From Exophiala sp. HKRS030 (taxonomy: Eukaryota; Ascomycota; Eurotiomycetes; Chaetothyriales; Herpotrichiellaceae), in contig JAHWDD010000006.1 in assembly GCA_023897205.1 (NCBI GenBank), positions 3,906,001-3,970,000 on the forward strand: DNA of 64,000 nucleotides, read 5' to 3'. Below the pieces are notes generated by a model, which was not told the DNA's origin, searched no databases, and saw nothing but the letters and a program-made list of their open reading frames with translations. Below are positions 34,928-47,447 of the stretch, one piece after another. A program made the position numbers and the translations under genes. Numbering within the stretch: position 1 is the stretch's first letter; every line of letters starts with the position of its first letter.

Positions 34928-35490
34928 GACGCCTAAGGGCGCGCAAGATTCGAAGTGCGCCCAAGCCGAAGGTGAATGGTACGTGAGAAATCTCGAAGGA
35001 GGTGGGATGGTGTCAGAAACTAGGTTGTCATAGGTTGATGGAGATTGTGCCGAAGACAATCACGCGGAGTTTGCAAGATAGCAGACCATTTTGCAAGAGA
35101 TAAAGAAGCAGCTCAGAAAAACCCTAAGTAGCATGAAGAGAGTAGACACAAGAGCGGGCAGGAGGAGATATGGGATATCGAAGTTTAGAGATAATTCTGA
35201 AGGCGAGTGTGGACCATGACAATCAGAGAAGGTCAATGATGAATAGGTATGGTGGATGGTGGGTTGGGGATGTATGTGTCGTGCTCTTTGGTAACTGCCT
35301 CACTTGCTTGCACTGAATACTTTGTCTTTTGTCCCTTGCACTTTCCGTCTGAGAGCCTCGGTCCATCTGGCTCGTACGGCGGAGGATCACGTGTCATTCA
35401 TATCATAACTCATGCGTTGCTCATGATGATGGATGCATTGTCAATCAACACTTGTACTTCTTATTTACACTCTCCATCATGTTGGATTTT
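34928..35490. other. Upstream region of ATG37, no gene
   Basis: Same-strand spacer between two minus-strand genes. Contains no domain-bearing frame. Confidence 0.5.
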
Positions 35491-36087
35491 CTAATCTTTG
35501 GGCAGAATTGCTTTCCCTCCTCCCGTCGTCTCGGACGAGCCACTAATATCGGTGCTCTCTTTGGATAGCCCTCCCTGGGTTTGGGGATCATCATGTGAGC
35601 CTTGTCTGTTGCTTCTCTTGTCGTTAGGAGCTTCACCAGTCGCAGCAAACTGCTTGAGATCACTGTATTTGATCGAGTCCAGTGCTTTTTCATGGGAAGC
35701 ATGTAAGTGCACTTTGGGTACTGCTGATTTGGGCAAGTCGCCCTTCTGGGCTGCGTCAAATGCCTCCTTCCACCGGCTGGCACACAGACACCACTTCATC
35801 CCATCTTTAACACCGGCCTTTTCTAGATTATTGCCTCTGGAGTTTGTAAACTTGAGGAATTCTTGGTTGACGGTTGCTGCAATCGAGTGGTTGCCCTTGT
35901 CTTCTGGTCCTGTCCTGCAGTATCCATCTCTGTAGAAGCCGGTTGGAGGATCTTTCGACAGCTGCCCTAGGGACCACCAGCCACTGCGAGAAGAGTCGAT
36001 CAGCCATGTTCATCCGTGAGAGGGAACATTGTTACCATTCTTGTTCTTCATCATCTCCTTGCTCGATTCTTGCTTGGGGACTGCCAT
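35491..36087 (-). CDS. DUF2237 family protein, frameshifted
   Basis: Exons 36087-36036 and 35983-35491 around a 52-nt intron; about 181 aa starting MAVPKQESSKEMMKNKNV. The core reads DPPTGFYRDGYCRTGPEDKG, then NQEFLKFTNSRGNNL, KWCLCASRWKEAFDA and HASHEKALDSIKYSDLKQF, which matches the DUF2237 family, small proteins found in bacteria and fungi with no established activity. One base is missing near 35964-35978, between the splice acceptor and the DPPTGFYRDG motif, so the literal sequence meets a TAG. The C-terminal 40 residues are a Gly/Ser-rich extension. The splice junction and both conserved halves support one real gene. Confidence 0.8.
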
Positions 36088-37338
36088 TTCGTTCTTGGGG
36101 AGAATCTGCCCGTGTGATCAACTCAATTGCCGTAAAATGGATTAGTCCTGATATGATATGGGCGAAATGCACCAAGTCAATTTGTCGCAGAAGAGATCAT
36201 TAAACAACAGAAGGAGAATTCCAGGAACCGGCAGCTTTGATGCTCCCCACAAATTCACAGTCGACAAATACTAGTAGGTGAATCATGACGTCCTGGGACC
36301 GTTACATCACTGACACAGGGATATTCTGTTAAATATGACGAATCGGGAATCTACCATGTCTGGTAGGAATCCTAGACTCGACCTAATACGCCCGGCTGGC
36401 ATATTTTACGTTGAACATGCCCTTCAAATGGACGCTGTTCCACTTATGATTGCCATGATTCGAAAATCGAGAGTGGTTGAAGTCCATACCAATCGATCTG
36501 AACGGGATATGGTTCCTAGATTAGATAAGATGTCGTTATTGTGTGTGCATACCAGTAGCATCATCCGTGCATTGTTACAGACTGCGAAGTTTCATGGGTA
36601 GGAATCCTGTCATAGATAACATGGCACAGTTCTTGCGGCGTAAATGCGTGATGACCTTGGAAGTATAGAGTAAAAGCGAACAGACGGCATACATAGGGAC
36701 GGATGCATACGGCGACGGTAGGGGAAATGTGTGCAATGCCAAGAAGTCCGGCCAAGTCACATGATATGCTTTCCTTCTCCTCCACGATCTTCTCGACCTT
36801 ACATTGTACCACGATGCATCTATCGGACATTGTAACGAGTGTCAGAAGGAAATCAAATCAGCGAGAGCAAGTCACAAAAAGATCCTGTGAGGGATATGCC
36901 TGCGGAGTAGACGACCAGGCATAATGCGATCGTCAATCCCTGCCGTTGCTCCATCATCATTCATGACGCCGCCCAGTGGCAGCTTTACCTACCCAGGTAT
37001 TTGAGCCTCGGCAAGATCTCCGACATCAGCGGAACTGAACAGTGAATTGCACTTCTCCAACGATTTCTACCCACATCACCTGGAAGGTCGTCCCACCCTC
37101 CTGAATGGGCATTCTTCCCCGACAATCTCACAATCTCATCAATCACACCCAAAATGCCACTACTGCTGTACCTTGGATTGGGGCATCCCCAAATATCCCC
37201 AGTTTCCGTTTGGATTGCCGCTCAAAACTCATCTTTGTACATGAATTCGCCTTGATATCCTGTTCTAGCAGCTCAAGGCATTGTTCTTCTTTGTCGTCTT
37301 ACAAGCCACCTTGATTTCGCGTCTTGCTTCATCGGGCT
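36088..37338. other. Divergent intergenic region
   Basis: Upstream of both the DUF2237 gene and the MFS transporter gene. Frames such as 36335-36601 have no recognisable content. From about 37050 the plus strand becomes pyrimidine/CAC-rich, as a leader. Confidence 0.5.
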
Positions 37339-39033
37339 ATGAAAGATGAAGTCGACTTGGCCGCCATTGGTTCGTTGGAAAAGAATGTGAACGACCCAAC
37401 TGGGGCCACCGCCCCAAGTGGTGTCGATGTAGTCATCCATCCAAGGCCTCCACCCGACTCCTACGGTATCGAATATCGTTACTTGACCTTCGAAACAGAC
37501 CTACCTCTCACACCAGTGCTTCCAGCAAATGTACAGAAGGACCTCCCACCATGTCCAAATCTTCGAGACTATGAGGATCCATTTGCTTGGTCTTTGACGC
37601 GAAAGAAGCTGTTGACTTATTTGTCCTGCTCCGTCAATATAATAGCAGCCTATTCAGCCGGTTCCTATGCTTCGCCGGCTGCAGAGTTGACGAGACTGTG
37701 GGGTGTGTCCAATGTCGCCTATAATGTCGGTATCACCATCTTTACCCTCGGGTTTGGCGTGGCTCCCATGGTATTGGCGCCTTTCTCAGAAATAAACGGG
37801 AGGAGACCAGTCTTCATTGTGACGGGTATACTCTTCGTCATCTGTCAACTCTGTTGTGCCCTCACCCAGTCGTTCGGTGGCATGTTGGCCGCAAGATTCT
37901 TCCTCGGAGTCGGCGGTTCTACCTTCTCGACCATGGTAGGAGGAATTCTTACCGATGTCTGGGTTACTGCAGACCGCAACACACCAATGGTTCTATTCAC
38001 TGCTGCAACCTTGTTCGGCACCGGACTCGGCCCTCTTATCTCTGGCGTTGTCGCTCAGCGTCTATCATGGCGCTGGGTTTTCTACATCCAAGTCATCACC
38101 GGTGGCTTCCTAATATCCATGGTTACCATCTTCTTCAAAGAGACCCGTGGCAGCATCATCCTCAGCCACAAAGCCAAACTCCTCAACAAGTGGTACGCAG
38201 AGCTCGAATCCGCCGGTGCGCTCGGCATGGAAATCATTGCTTCATCCTCCTCCTCGACGATATCATCATCTAGTAAACCTCGCACCAATCAACACCACGC
38301 ACGGATCCGGTGGAAAGTCAAAACCGACGAAGACCGCGCTTCGCTAGGCCATATGATTGCCGTCTCACTCTACCGACCCATTCATATGCTATTCACCGAG
38401 CCTGTCGTCTTCTGGTTCAGTCTGTGGATCGGCTTCTCCTGGGCTGTGCTATACCTGCAATTCGGCTCCATCCCCTTAGTCTACCAGACCAACCACGGCT
38501 TCAGCCTCGAACAAACCGGCTTTGTCTTCACAAGCATGTGCATTGCCGCCATCGCATCAGGAATACTCAGCATCTGGCAAGAAAAATGGGCCGTACGACA
38601 CTACCCGGTCAAGATCAACGGCAGCCCCGAAGGCCGACTCCTTTTCACATGCGTCGAATCGGCGTTTATGCCTATTGGCATCTTCTGGTTCGGATGGACC
38701 TGCTACCCGTCGATCCACTGGATCGTACCCACGATCGGCGTCGGCATCGCCACCATGGGCATCTTCAGCATCTTCCTCGCCACCTTCAACTACACGGCCG
38801 ACGTGTACCATGTGTACGCGAGTTCCGCGCTGGCTGCGTCCGGCCTATGTCGGAACCTGCTGGGCGGCGCATTCCCGCTCGTCACCGTCCAGATGTTTCG
38901 CGGCATGGGCTTTCAGGCTGCCAGCAGCACTCTGGGTGCTATTGGTGCGGCGTTGACTTTGGTGCCCTGGGTTCTGTTTTTCTTTGGCCCGAGGATCAGG
39001 GCGCGCAGTAAGATCGCTAGTTCGTTTGTCTGA
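37339..39033 (+). CDS. MFS transporter, DHA1 polyamine/drug type
   Basis: Single exon, 564 aa starting MKDEVDLAAIG. About 90 residues of hydrophilic N-terminus are followed by twelve predicted membrane helices, with a central loop near residues 260-340. The helix 2-3 loop reads PFSEINGRRPVF, the MFS signature for this family; helix 4 has RFFLGVGGSTFSTMVGGILTD, and helix 5 reads GTGLGPLISGVVAQ, the antiporter-type motif C (G-X6-G-X3-G-like). This places it in the 12-helix proton-antiporter DHA1 group (Tpo1/Flr1-like) that exports polyamines, drugs or fungal metabolites at the plasma membrane. The substrate cannot be read from the sequence, and no biosynthetic cluster adjoins it. Confidence 0.9.
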   Translation: MKDEVDLAAIGSLEKNVNDPTGATAPSGVDVVIHPRPPPDSYGIEYRYLTFETDLPLTPVLPANVQKDLPPCPNLRDYEDPFAWSLTRKKLLTYLSCSVNIIAAYSAGSYASPAAELTRLWGVSNVAYNVGITIFTLGFGVAPMVLAPFSEINGRRPVFIVTGILFVICQLCCALTQSFGGMLAARFFLGVGGSTFSTMVGGILTDVWVTADRNTPMVLFTAATLFGTGLGPLISGVVAQRLSWRWVFYIQVITGGFLISMVTIFFKETRGSIILSHKAKLLNKWYAELESAGALGMEIIASSSSSTISSSSKPRTNQHHARIRWKVKTDEDRASLGHMIAVSLYRPIHMLFTEPVVFWFSLWIGFSWAVLYLQFGSIPLVYQTNHGFSLEQTGFVFTSMCIAAIASGILSIWQEKWAVRHYPVKINGSPEGRLLFTCVESAFMPIGIFWFGWTCYPSIHWIVPTIGVGIATMGIFSIFLATFNYTADVYHVYASSALAASGLCRNLLGGAFPLVTVQMFRGMGFQAASSTLGAIGAALTLVPWVLFFFGPRIRARSKIASSFV

Positions 39034-39501
39034 CTGCTAAAAGCCCCTACGGTATGTTTATTGGTGGACAGATGTTCGATTCATAGACAGCTCCAAGTAG
39101 AATCACCGCGCACACTAGTTTTCAAGTCAAAAAAGGGATGTTACTGCTCAAAAGCCTTGCTGTATGTAACCTCGTCCCACAGAGTCTTCAGGCCCAATGG
39201 ACCGTCCCATCATAGCATTTAAGAATTTCATTTTTACATCACGTTGATCAGCCCGCGTCCCGCATATGCATGTATGAAGGATCAAAGTACAAGATGCAAG
39301 TTACATGCAAGTTACATGCAGCCGCTCGTGTCCGATTTAGGGACCCCCAACACCCCTTCCAGAGCCAGACTAGGGACAAAAACCTGCACGTGAGCCATCC
39401 GATCGACAATTTCCCGTGCGATTTGAGCAACGCTTTAGTGCTCCGAGGTGATCTTTTCAGAAATACGGACTCCGTTTCCTATGTCCTCTACTTTTGGTTA
39501 T
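39034..39501. other. Convergent intergenic region
   Basis: 3' flanks of the MFS and TAF5 genes, which face each other. Contains a short direct repeat of GCAAGTTACAT at about 39294-39317. No gene. Confidence 0.55.
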
Positions 39502-42227
39502 CTATTTCGCCTGCTCCGGCAGGTACGCGCCACCTGCCAAGACGAGATTCATGTTGGTGAACTTGGTCACGTAGACAGGGCTCTGCTTTGTGAGGAACGC
39601 GGAGATCTGATCACTGGTGACGACTGCGTCTTTGCCTCGTTTTTTCGGTGGGCCACCAGTGCTGGTTGTGGCGCCACTCAAGGTGGTAATGGTGGGTGCT
39701 GAGGTTGCTGTGGCAGAAGTTGCCCCTGTCCCGGTTGTTGCGCCACCGGCAGCCGCATTGGAGACACTTCCGTCCGCCTTTGTGGCCGCAGTGCCTGTTC
39801 CGTCAGGTTTAGTGGTTGCTGTGGTAGTGGATTCTTTGGCTGGTCCGGTCACGTCCCAGGCGCGCACAGTGCAATCGGCACCGCCGGAGACAAGAACTGT
39901 CGACTCTGCGGACCATGATAATGACCAGATTCCCCTTTGCCATGACCGCGCATCTTCTTGAGGAGGCGGCCGGGTCCGAGATCCCAGATAAGTATCACAC
40001 CAGTGTCGTCAGCTGAGGCCAGGTACTTGCCGTTCTTGGAGCATGCAAGCGCAGTGATCATGGAAGTGTGGCCTGTAAACATCCGTACTGGGTTGCCGTT
40101 GTTGAGAGCCCACATACGTACTGTCTTGTCACTGGACGCGGTAAAGACGTAGCTCGAGTTGGGATGCCATGCGGTGACATCGACATCGTCGTCGTGACCC
40201 GCTAGGATGCGTACCTGACGTATTTTGTCTGTCTGCCAAATCCGACCAGTCTTGTCATGGCCACCACTTGCAAAGTAGTGTCCATACGGTCCCCATGATA
40301 CAGACCAGCACGGCCCCACGTGGCCTTTGTATACAACCATGCATTGTAAGGTTTCAAGATACCATAGGCGGATTGTTGCATCTTGGCTGCATGAGAGTAA
40401 CCATTTGGTTTCTGTGTCGCCTAGATCATCCGTCGGTTTGACGGTCGAAGGAGCAAATGAGACTGTGTAAACAGGTCCGGAATGGCCGATTAGTCGTTGT
40501 GAATTAGATTCTTGGCCATTGACTGCTGGACCAAGTGGAGAGCCGTCCATGGTCCACAGACGAATGTATGATTCTTGAAATCCAGCAGCCACAAGTTTTT
40601 GATCACCAGAGAAGTCCAAGCTGATAATGCTATCATGAGTATTGTGGAATGTGTACATGACCACGCTGAGCGCGGGACCAATGCCACCTGTGCGAGATTC
40701 AATCTTCAGACGATCGCGATTTTCTCGGATCTTCTGCACTTCCATCGCCACATCACGAGCAGTGGATGCTGGGAAAGGAATTTCTGCACGGTTGGGCCCT
40801 TCATCTTCTTCCTCCTGTTTTATGTTGAGAAGTTCGTGCGTCTGAAGGAGACTGTCCTGACCCGGACGGGGTGGTACGGCAAGGTCGAGTTCAGTGACCT
40901 CAGCACGTACGTCCTCTTCTGCTTCCTTTTCCATGGGGAGCTTGCCGAGTTTCAGGGTTGCGAGATTGTTGCCGACATTGGGGTCTGTTGATGAAATCGC
41001 GTTTCCAGGTCTATGGCCAGGAATTCCTTCATCCTCTGCTGGCATATCTTGACCTTCAGCCCCGCGCGCAATGATCGCCGCGAAACTAAATCGGTCGTCT
41101 GCGCCCCGATCAACTTGTCTGAGGTCTAGGTTGTTTTCAACTATCTTCATGAAAAGTTTGAAACCAGGTTCCGGGAGAGCCTCGAGGAACTGCATGAAGT
41201 AGACGAAGGCAGCCTGACTGATGGAAAGGCGATATTTGTTCTCACGATAAAGCCTTGCGATCTTGTCGTCGCCGTGCTCCGGAAGGGTGATGCGCTCGAT
41301 ACTCCGAAGGTCGTATTCATGTTCTCTTCGGAATTCTTCTGAGAATTTCTGGAAGAAGCGTGTTGCTTCCTTGGCATGAAGTTGCTTGATGAGCTCGAAA
41401 TATGAGTAAACAAAGAATGGCCAAAGAAGTCGTGAGACTTCTGGCTTGTAAATATCAAGCGCATCATCCGTCCATGCCTTCATTCGCGCAAACATCTCGA
41501 AATAGCGAGTGGTTGTGGGTGCCGTTGGTTGTACACTAGTGTCTCGAGGCACTTCCTGATTTGATGATTCTGCTCGCAGTGTGGCTTCGGTTTTATGATA
41601 GCCTTTCTTCGCCAGGTAATCGATCACCTATTAATTAGTTAGCAAGCTGTCGCCGCATCGACACTGCGAGCAAAGCGAGCAAAGCATATCGTATCCATTG
41701 GTAGCGGCGAAAAACAATAGAGTGCAAATAGTCCTCGGGCGAAAACCATGGGATTTCTGCTGACATCCATACATGAAAGGGAACTTTGGAAATGCCCCGC
41801 GGTGTGTGTATTCCGAGATTCAGTGGACTCGAAACCTGGGTGAAAGAGGAGGGAAGACGAAGATCTTGATTCAAATGACCAGGTCACATTATTCCTCGCC
41901 AGGACAATCCAGGAGAGATTTGAGACACTCAATCTTATATCCTCTTCATACATGCCACGAGCAACATCCGGCTGGCTGCCCAAAAAGAAGATGACACGCT
42001 AGGATAGGAAATTTGCTTACAATCTGATTGAGGTTTTGCTGTGACATACTGCTGGCACCGGCGGCTCCAGATGTGCTTGTCGTTGTCGATGGTGCGGCTG
42101 CGCTCGAAGTCGCAATCGCCGCGGTGCCCACGCCATTGACGAGCGATGCACCTGGCGTGGGCAGAAGGCCATTGGGACCAGTGCTTGCGCTACGGGGCGC
42201 TGGGCTAGGCGCGTTGGGGCCCGACAT
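39502..42227 (-). CDS. TAF5: TFIID subunit TAF5 (LisH, TAF5-NTD2, WD40), one frameshift
   Basis: Exon 1 is 42227-42021 (Ser/Ala-rich start ending QQNLNQI); exon 2 is 41627-39502; the intron is 393 nt. The protein is about 777 aa. A LisH motif crosses the junction (IDYLAKKGYHKTEATLRAE). The TAF5 N-terminal helical domain follows (DIYKPEVSRLLWPFFVYSYF, AKEATRFFQKFSEEF), then six or more WD40 repeats (HSGPVYTVSFAP, LLSCSQDATIRLW, HDDDVDVTAWHPNSSYVFTA). One base is missing in a C run (plus strand 39932-39935); restoring it continues GHGKGGIWSLSWSAES into DCTVRAWDVTGP. TAF5 scaffolds TFIID (and SAGA in yeast). The C-terminal Thr/Ala/Gly-rich insert is long. An essential gene with a single homopolymer break indicates sequence error. 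Confidence 0.92.
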
Positions 42228-42594
42228 GGTCGTTTGCGCTCATGCACAAATTGGTGTGCGGCGAGAATATCAAAGGGTTTGCGACCATTCAGGAGGCTCT
42301 TTCATTTGATATGAGATAGTATCAGATGAGTGTTTTGATAAACACAAGGATGCATGCCATCGAATTGAAAGACCGACGGGACTCGTAAAGATATCTGTCT
42401 AACTGTATTTGGTTTGGACAGATCGGCATTCCTTCCTGAAAAGGATTCCCGGTCTTTTCGTTGCAGCCGTTGCGGTCCTCGATCGAAACAGTCCCTCATA
42501 ATCATTCAACAGCCATGGCACATTAAAATCGGTCTCACGGCCTACACAATGCCAATTTCTTGCTGCCACACAATTCGGGTGATTACTCGTGACC
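42228..42594. promoter_or_regulatory. Shared divergent promoter of TAF5 and MED11
   Basis: The two start codons are 367 bp apart and point away from each other. Both products are parts of the RNA polymerase II initiation machinery. No specific factor site could be assigned by eye. Confidence 0.6.
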
Positions 42595-43167
42595 ATGGAG
42601 GTTGAATCGTCCAACTCACCTGGTGCCAGTCCTAAACCATCTCCATTCACGCCAGCAGAACGAATTGCCGAATTGAATGCAATCGATGAATCAATAACAA
42701 CACTTCTATCTGCAGCCTCCGATGCCATTGGCATCATCTCTAATAATCCTACTTCTGAGACCCAAGAACGAACACTCAGAAATTCTTCCACCGCACGAGC
42801 TGCTTTTCAAGAAGCCGCCACTACTTATTTCACAACGCTTTCATCCATAGATGTCCGGTTAAGACGTCAAGTTTATGCTCTAGAAGAGGCGGGGTTGGTC
42901 AAACCAGGTGATGAGAGGGACCCGAGAAGAGGCAAGAAGATTGGAGGTGACGTTGGAATAGCGAGACTTGGTGGAGGTCCTCTGGATCCATCCTGGCTCA
43001 ATGCTAGAGCTAGTGACAAAGTAGGCGCAGGAATGAAGGAGCAATTACTTGCACAGGCCAGGGAATTCGTTGAAAAATCAGATGCTCTGTCCTCGAGACA
43101 GGAACAGATCCAGCGTCGAGCCGAAGGAGAGAATGCCACAGAAGATCTCGATCAAGACATGGGTTGA
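42595..43167 (+). CDS. MED11: Mediator complex subunit 11
   Basis: Single exon, 190 aa starting MEVESSNSPGASPKPSPFTP. The conserved Med11 helical domain begins AERIAELNAIDESITTLLSA, continues AIGIISNN and AFQEAATTYFTTLSSIDVRL, and then RRQVYALEEAGLV. The C-terminal half carries a fungal insertion (RRGKKIGGDVGIARLGGGP) followed by a helix (KEQLLAQAREFVEKSDAL). Med11 pairs with Med22 in the Mediator head module. Start chosen at ATG 42595, which directly precedes the low-complexity N-terminus. It is divergent from TAF5 and upstream of FAR11 on the same strand. Confidence 0.88.
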   Translation: MEVESSNSPGASPKPSPFTPAERIAELNAIDESITTLLSAASDAIGIISNNPTSETQERTLRNSSTARAAFQEAATTYFTTLSSIDVRLRRQVYALEEAGLVKPGDERDPRRGKKIGGDVGIARLGGGPLDPSWLNARASDKVGAGMKEQLLAQAREFVEKSDALSSRQEQIQRRAEGENATEDLDQDMG

Positions 43168-43914
43168 AATATGGTGGGAGTCACAACAACCTCTTTACAC
43201 ATCCAGCCGTAGGCGATTTGTGGATTCGGTGGCCGACATGAGCTATGGTTACAGCCACCTGCCTGTCTTGAGACAGCCGCAGGTCTCGGTCCAGCCAAGA
43301 TCCTTCGCAGCTTGTCCAGCTTGACAGACGATCCACACTATTTCTCTCATAAGCGCATGAGGAAATCAGCCTCTACTCAACAACATGGCAAGATGGCTAG
43401 TGTCACATGGCCCGACAAAGTTAAGCGTCCCGAAGGAAGCACATTATATATAAACCGTGCATGCAGGAAACGCTCAACGACAACCCTAGTTCTTGCCGTA
43501 GATAGACGCCAGATAAATCTGCAGAGTCACACGAAAGAAAGGACTTTCCAATAGGAGTGCCACAGTAACATGATCTTCTGTCGATTCTTCCTCGGTGTAG
43601 ATTGATCTAGTAGGCATGCACATGTCGTTCGTAAGAATGAATTCAGGAACATACGCAGGTAGCGCGACGCGTGAGTGATGTCAAAGGAACCAATAATAAC
43701 AAGGCTTGGCGGCCAATGTGAAACCAAGTCGACGATGCTGTTCTCGAGTTGATCGTTCGCTAAACAATGATTCCTCTCCAACAATGAGAAGATTACCAAA
43801 TGGAAAGCGGCACTGTGGCAGGGGTATTGGTGAGCAATAATGGCATATCTGGTGTGAAAATATCAAGTCTTGGTTCTCCATCAAAGAGGTCACTGAGACT
43901 CGACATTCAGCGTT
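43168..43914. other. Spacer between MED11 and FAR11
   Basis: Contains the 3' end of MED11 and the FAR11 leader. No domain-bearing frame. Confidence 0.55.
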
Positions 43915-46900
43915 ATGGCGACCCCGAATCAACCAGACCAGGGCCGACCTCAACCGCAACAAATACTGGTTAGAGCAGATGAGATTGACTCTGGTACTTC
44001 GATCTTGACCCCAAGTAAAGAGTTGCCATTGAGTGCGTTGACTCCCGCGGACATTGCTCTTTCGGGTACCGCACGACCCAAACCACCTGTCAGGCCAGGT
44101 TTAAAGCGAGAAGGGTCTTCTGCACCTCCGCCTCCACCACCATCACAACCTCCTCCAGCGCCACCACCTCAATCTGATGTGACGGATTCGCTGAGTCTTC
44201 CGCAGCTTCGCCAACTTGTTGGCCAGTTTCCAAAGACTGAGCAGAGGGCTTATGCGTTTCAGTACACCGACGCCGAAGACTTTGAAACAGAAATCGATGA
44301 GTGGTTTCATTACACCGAAGGCGACCAAGACAGAAACTATCTTCTTGCTTCACTCGAAGCCTTCGAGCAGAGATGGAAGGTATACTCTGAATCCCACGGC
44401 TTTCCCGATGACACGACTTGGATCGCAGTGACTGAGGACCAAAGAGCGCACTTCCTTTCTGATCTGGTCGACGACCTCACTGACGATGAATACAATACCA
44501 GAGTCGAGGCTCTTTGCTGTATTTACTATATCTTGATGGGCGCCTGGAGCACCACATCTGGCATTGACTCAAAGCCTTCCTTGAGCGGTGGCCATGATGA
44601 CTCGGCTTCCGAGGTCGATCGAAGCAATGCCATCCAAGTGCAATGGATGCACCATGGAGTCGATCATTTCGCTCAAAACTTGCCAATATCTCGTCTTTAC
44701 AACTGCTTGATACAGGCAGCAAAACCACCACGGGCTGATCAACCGCCGCCTTCAAACGAAGGAGATGAAGCCACTGAAGGTGCCTTTGGAGAAAATGAGT
44801 ACAGAGAGATAAGCCTATGTCTCTCCTGTTTTTATATATTGGTTGAGTCTGCACGCGCCAGAATTGATACCGAACATGGGAATAGTATCAGGGAAGCAAT
44901 CCTTTTGTTACAGCCCAATTTCTTGGTCTTTCTTGTCAAAATTATTTCGCGATTACGATGGGACGAGTCATACAATATACCCTTGATGCATGCATTGCAA
45001 TTGTTTTGGAAGTCAATTCTCTTACTATTTGGTGATTCCAAGGTACATCTGAAGAAGATAAAGGACATCTTACAACCTCGGGTCGACCCTTTCTCCTCGG
45101 AAGCAGCACATCCAATCCTGACCGCCTCACCTTTGGACTACCATCTGTTTCGGCAGGAAATCACATCCAAGTATCCTGCATACAATCCTCCATTGCCATT
45201 GGTTCCACTCGAATTGGAGCACAAAACAATGTTGCCTCCATTACCTGGAAACAATACTCGTTGGGACAACTATACCAGTCCAGCTGCTCCTGGTGGGAAT
45301 GGTTCTGTCACTCGGGGATCTATTCTACATCAGCCGGTGCATATTGCAACACCAGCTCCTTCGCCACCACCATCCCCCGTCGGTCCAGGTGGCAAAACTG
45401 GTAAAAAGCAGAATTACCAAACCAACCAGAACTTCCCTTTTCTCTATCCACCACTCGATAGCTCCAGCAACTCAATCGGCGGAAAAGGCTCGACGGAATT
45501 CCAAGATCTGATGGTTGGCCGGAAATGGGAAGGCAGCGACGTACCGCGTTCTATCATTGAGGCGGGAGAGCTCTTTGCAAGCCGGATGAGAATGACAAGA
45601 GGAATGCGGCAGCTGTGGAAAGAGAGAGACATCTTCATGAAATATGAACGAGGCTGGAAGGGAAGTATAGCAGACTTGGCCAAGGAAGCACGAGGGGACG
45701 AGGACTCTTCAGAGACACAGGCCGAGCTCAACAGCCTTGACCCAATTTCACGCTCTCGCATGGTTGCCGTGGAAGATTTCTTCCGGCAAGTCTTGCCGGA
45801 TTTGCAGTCTCTTATCATTATGATGATGAAGGTGATGCTCGCAAATGTTCAAGATGTCGCAGTTCGCAATGGCGGTTTGCAGGATCCGTCACAATCGGGT
45901 GGTCTCAATCGAACAAAGTCAAATCCCAATATGGCCCAAAATCAATCCCTACCAATGCCGCCTCCGCCACCCCTTCCGGCCGACATGACCCTTGAAGATC
46001 TCGACAACATACGATCGCGTGAAATTAGCCAAAAGGCCCTAATTGGAGCAATCTTCTTGCTTCTGAAATGGTTCAAGGTTTCACACGTTTTAAAGTTTGA
46101 GTATTTGACTCAGCTTCTGTTAGACTCAAATTACGTACAGCTCACCTTGAAATTCTTTGCTCATCAGAATTTGGAGGACCTTGTCGCTTTCAGATATGAT
46201 CGTGATGACTTCAATGTCTGGCACTACTGCCACGCACATTCAGATCATCCACCACTTCCACCAACCAGTCCAGATGAGCATTCAGAGACTTCCGAAGCAG
46301 ATGATGCAGCTCCACCACCGATTTCTCGTCATCGAGCATCACCGTCCACAAGATCCGAGGGGCCTCCATCGCCCGAGCAAATCATGAGCCAACAAAATGC
46401 TCAGACTGCCGATCAAACCCGCCCTCGGTTGACGAACTTGGTAATCCCGTTGGTCCTTTACCTCTCACGCCGATCACAGACTTCTCCTTTCGACAATTTC
46501 AAACATCGATCCACCTCCTACGAGTGCTTCAAAAACTGACACGAGGAAAATCGCATCGAATTTTGTTTCTTGTGCAATTCAAATCAAGCCAAATTCTCCG
46601 CCGGGTTCTGCGCGTGCCAGATCCAACTCTACGTTTGTACGTGTTGAAGCTATTCAAGTCACAAGTACCATACTGTGGTCGAAAATGGCGACAGAGCAAT
46701 ATGCGAGTCATCACAGCCATTTATTTGCACTGTCGACCAGAGTTACGTGATGAGTGGTTGGCAGGTATGCACGATGCTAACGTTGAAGGAGAGGTGGACG
46801 AGGCAGTGCCACTTGAGTGGGCCTTGAGAGGGCTTACATTTTGGTGGCAGAAACGCATGTATCCTGGCGTGCTGAGGCGGAGTGTCAAATCTGGCAGAAA

Positions 46901-47423
46901 GGTAGAGACAGCGAAAACTAGGAGTGCACCAGAAAGTAATGTGAAAGGAGATGAGAATGCGGACCACGCTGAAGACGATGATGTTCTTGGGTCTTCAACA
47001 ATCCCTGAGGTTGATGACATTTTGGATGATGATGAAGGAGGACAGGAGATCGACCCTGATGAACGAGATTTCTTTCAGCGAGAGCTTGATGCTATAGGAT
47101 GGGGATTGGCCAATATCCATCTTGCCACAGATGGTGACGGTGTTGGATTTGGTGAGGAAGCATCGACAAATATGGCGCCGACGCAAAACTACTTTCAACA
47201 GCAGCAACACCTACCTTCCAACGGACTGTCCATCAACACAAGCGTCAACAGTAACAGCAATACCACTAACTATGGCATCAATGGCATCTCCACCATGAAC
47301 CCCTCGCCCATTCCCGGCGGTACCGTCCAAAACACAACATCACCCGTGACACCACCGCCCGCAGCACCACTTCAATGGGTGGTGGCAGATGCGGCCAGCA
47401 TTGAGGCATGGCAGAATGGTTAG
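43915..47423 (+). CDS. FAR11: STRIPAK component Far11/HAM-2 (N1221 and DUF3402), one frameshift
   Basis: About 1169 aa. A Pro-rich N-terminus (PPPPPPSQPPPAPPP) precedes the N1221 domain: YAFQYTDAEDFETEIDEWF, LTDDEYNTRVEALCCIYYIL, LYNCLIQAAKPP. The middle is long and disordered, then the DUF3402 domain closes with DFSFRQFQTSIHLLRVLQKL, LYVLKLFKSQVPYCGRKWRQ and NMRVITAIYLHCRPELRDEW. These are the domains of Far11 (yeast), HAM-2 (Neurospora) and STRIP1/2, scaffolds of the striatin-interacting phosphatase and kinase complex that controls hyphal fusion and development. One base is missing near 46415-46424, between the disordered linker and DELGNPVGPLPLTPIT; otherwise the gene ends falsely at 46539. 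No intron is needed. A 376-codon frame continues in phase after the stop. Confidence 0.9.
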
Positions 47424-47447
47424 CGACCAACTCACATACCTTTCCCA

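Noticed and set aside
37339..39033. MFS transporter as part of a metabolite gene cluster
   Set aside because: Neighbours are TAF5 and a DUF2237 protein; no synthase, P450 or tailoring enzyme is present.
20205..46539. Programmed -1 ribosomal frameshifting as the cause of the broken genes
   Set aside because: The breaks lack a common X_XXY_YYZ slippery heptamer, occur up to three times per gene, and affect unrelated genes; base-deletion error explains all.
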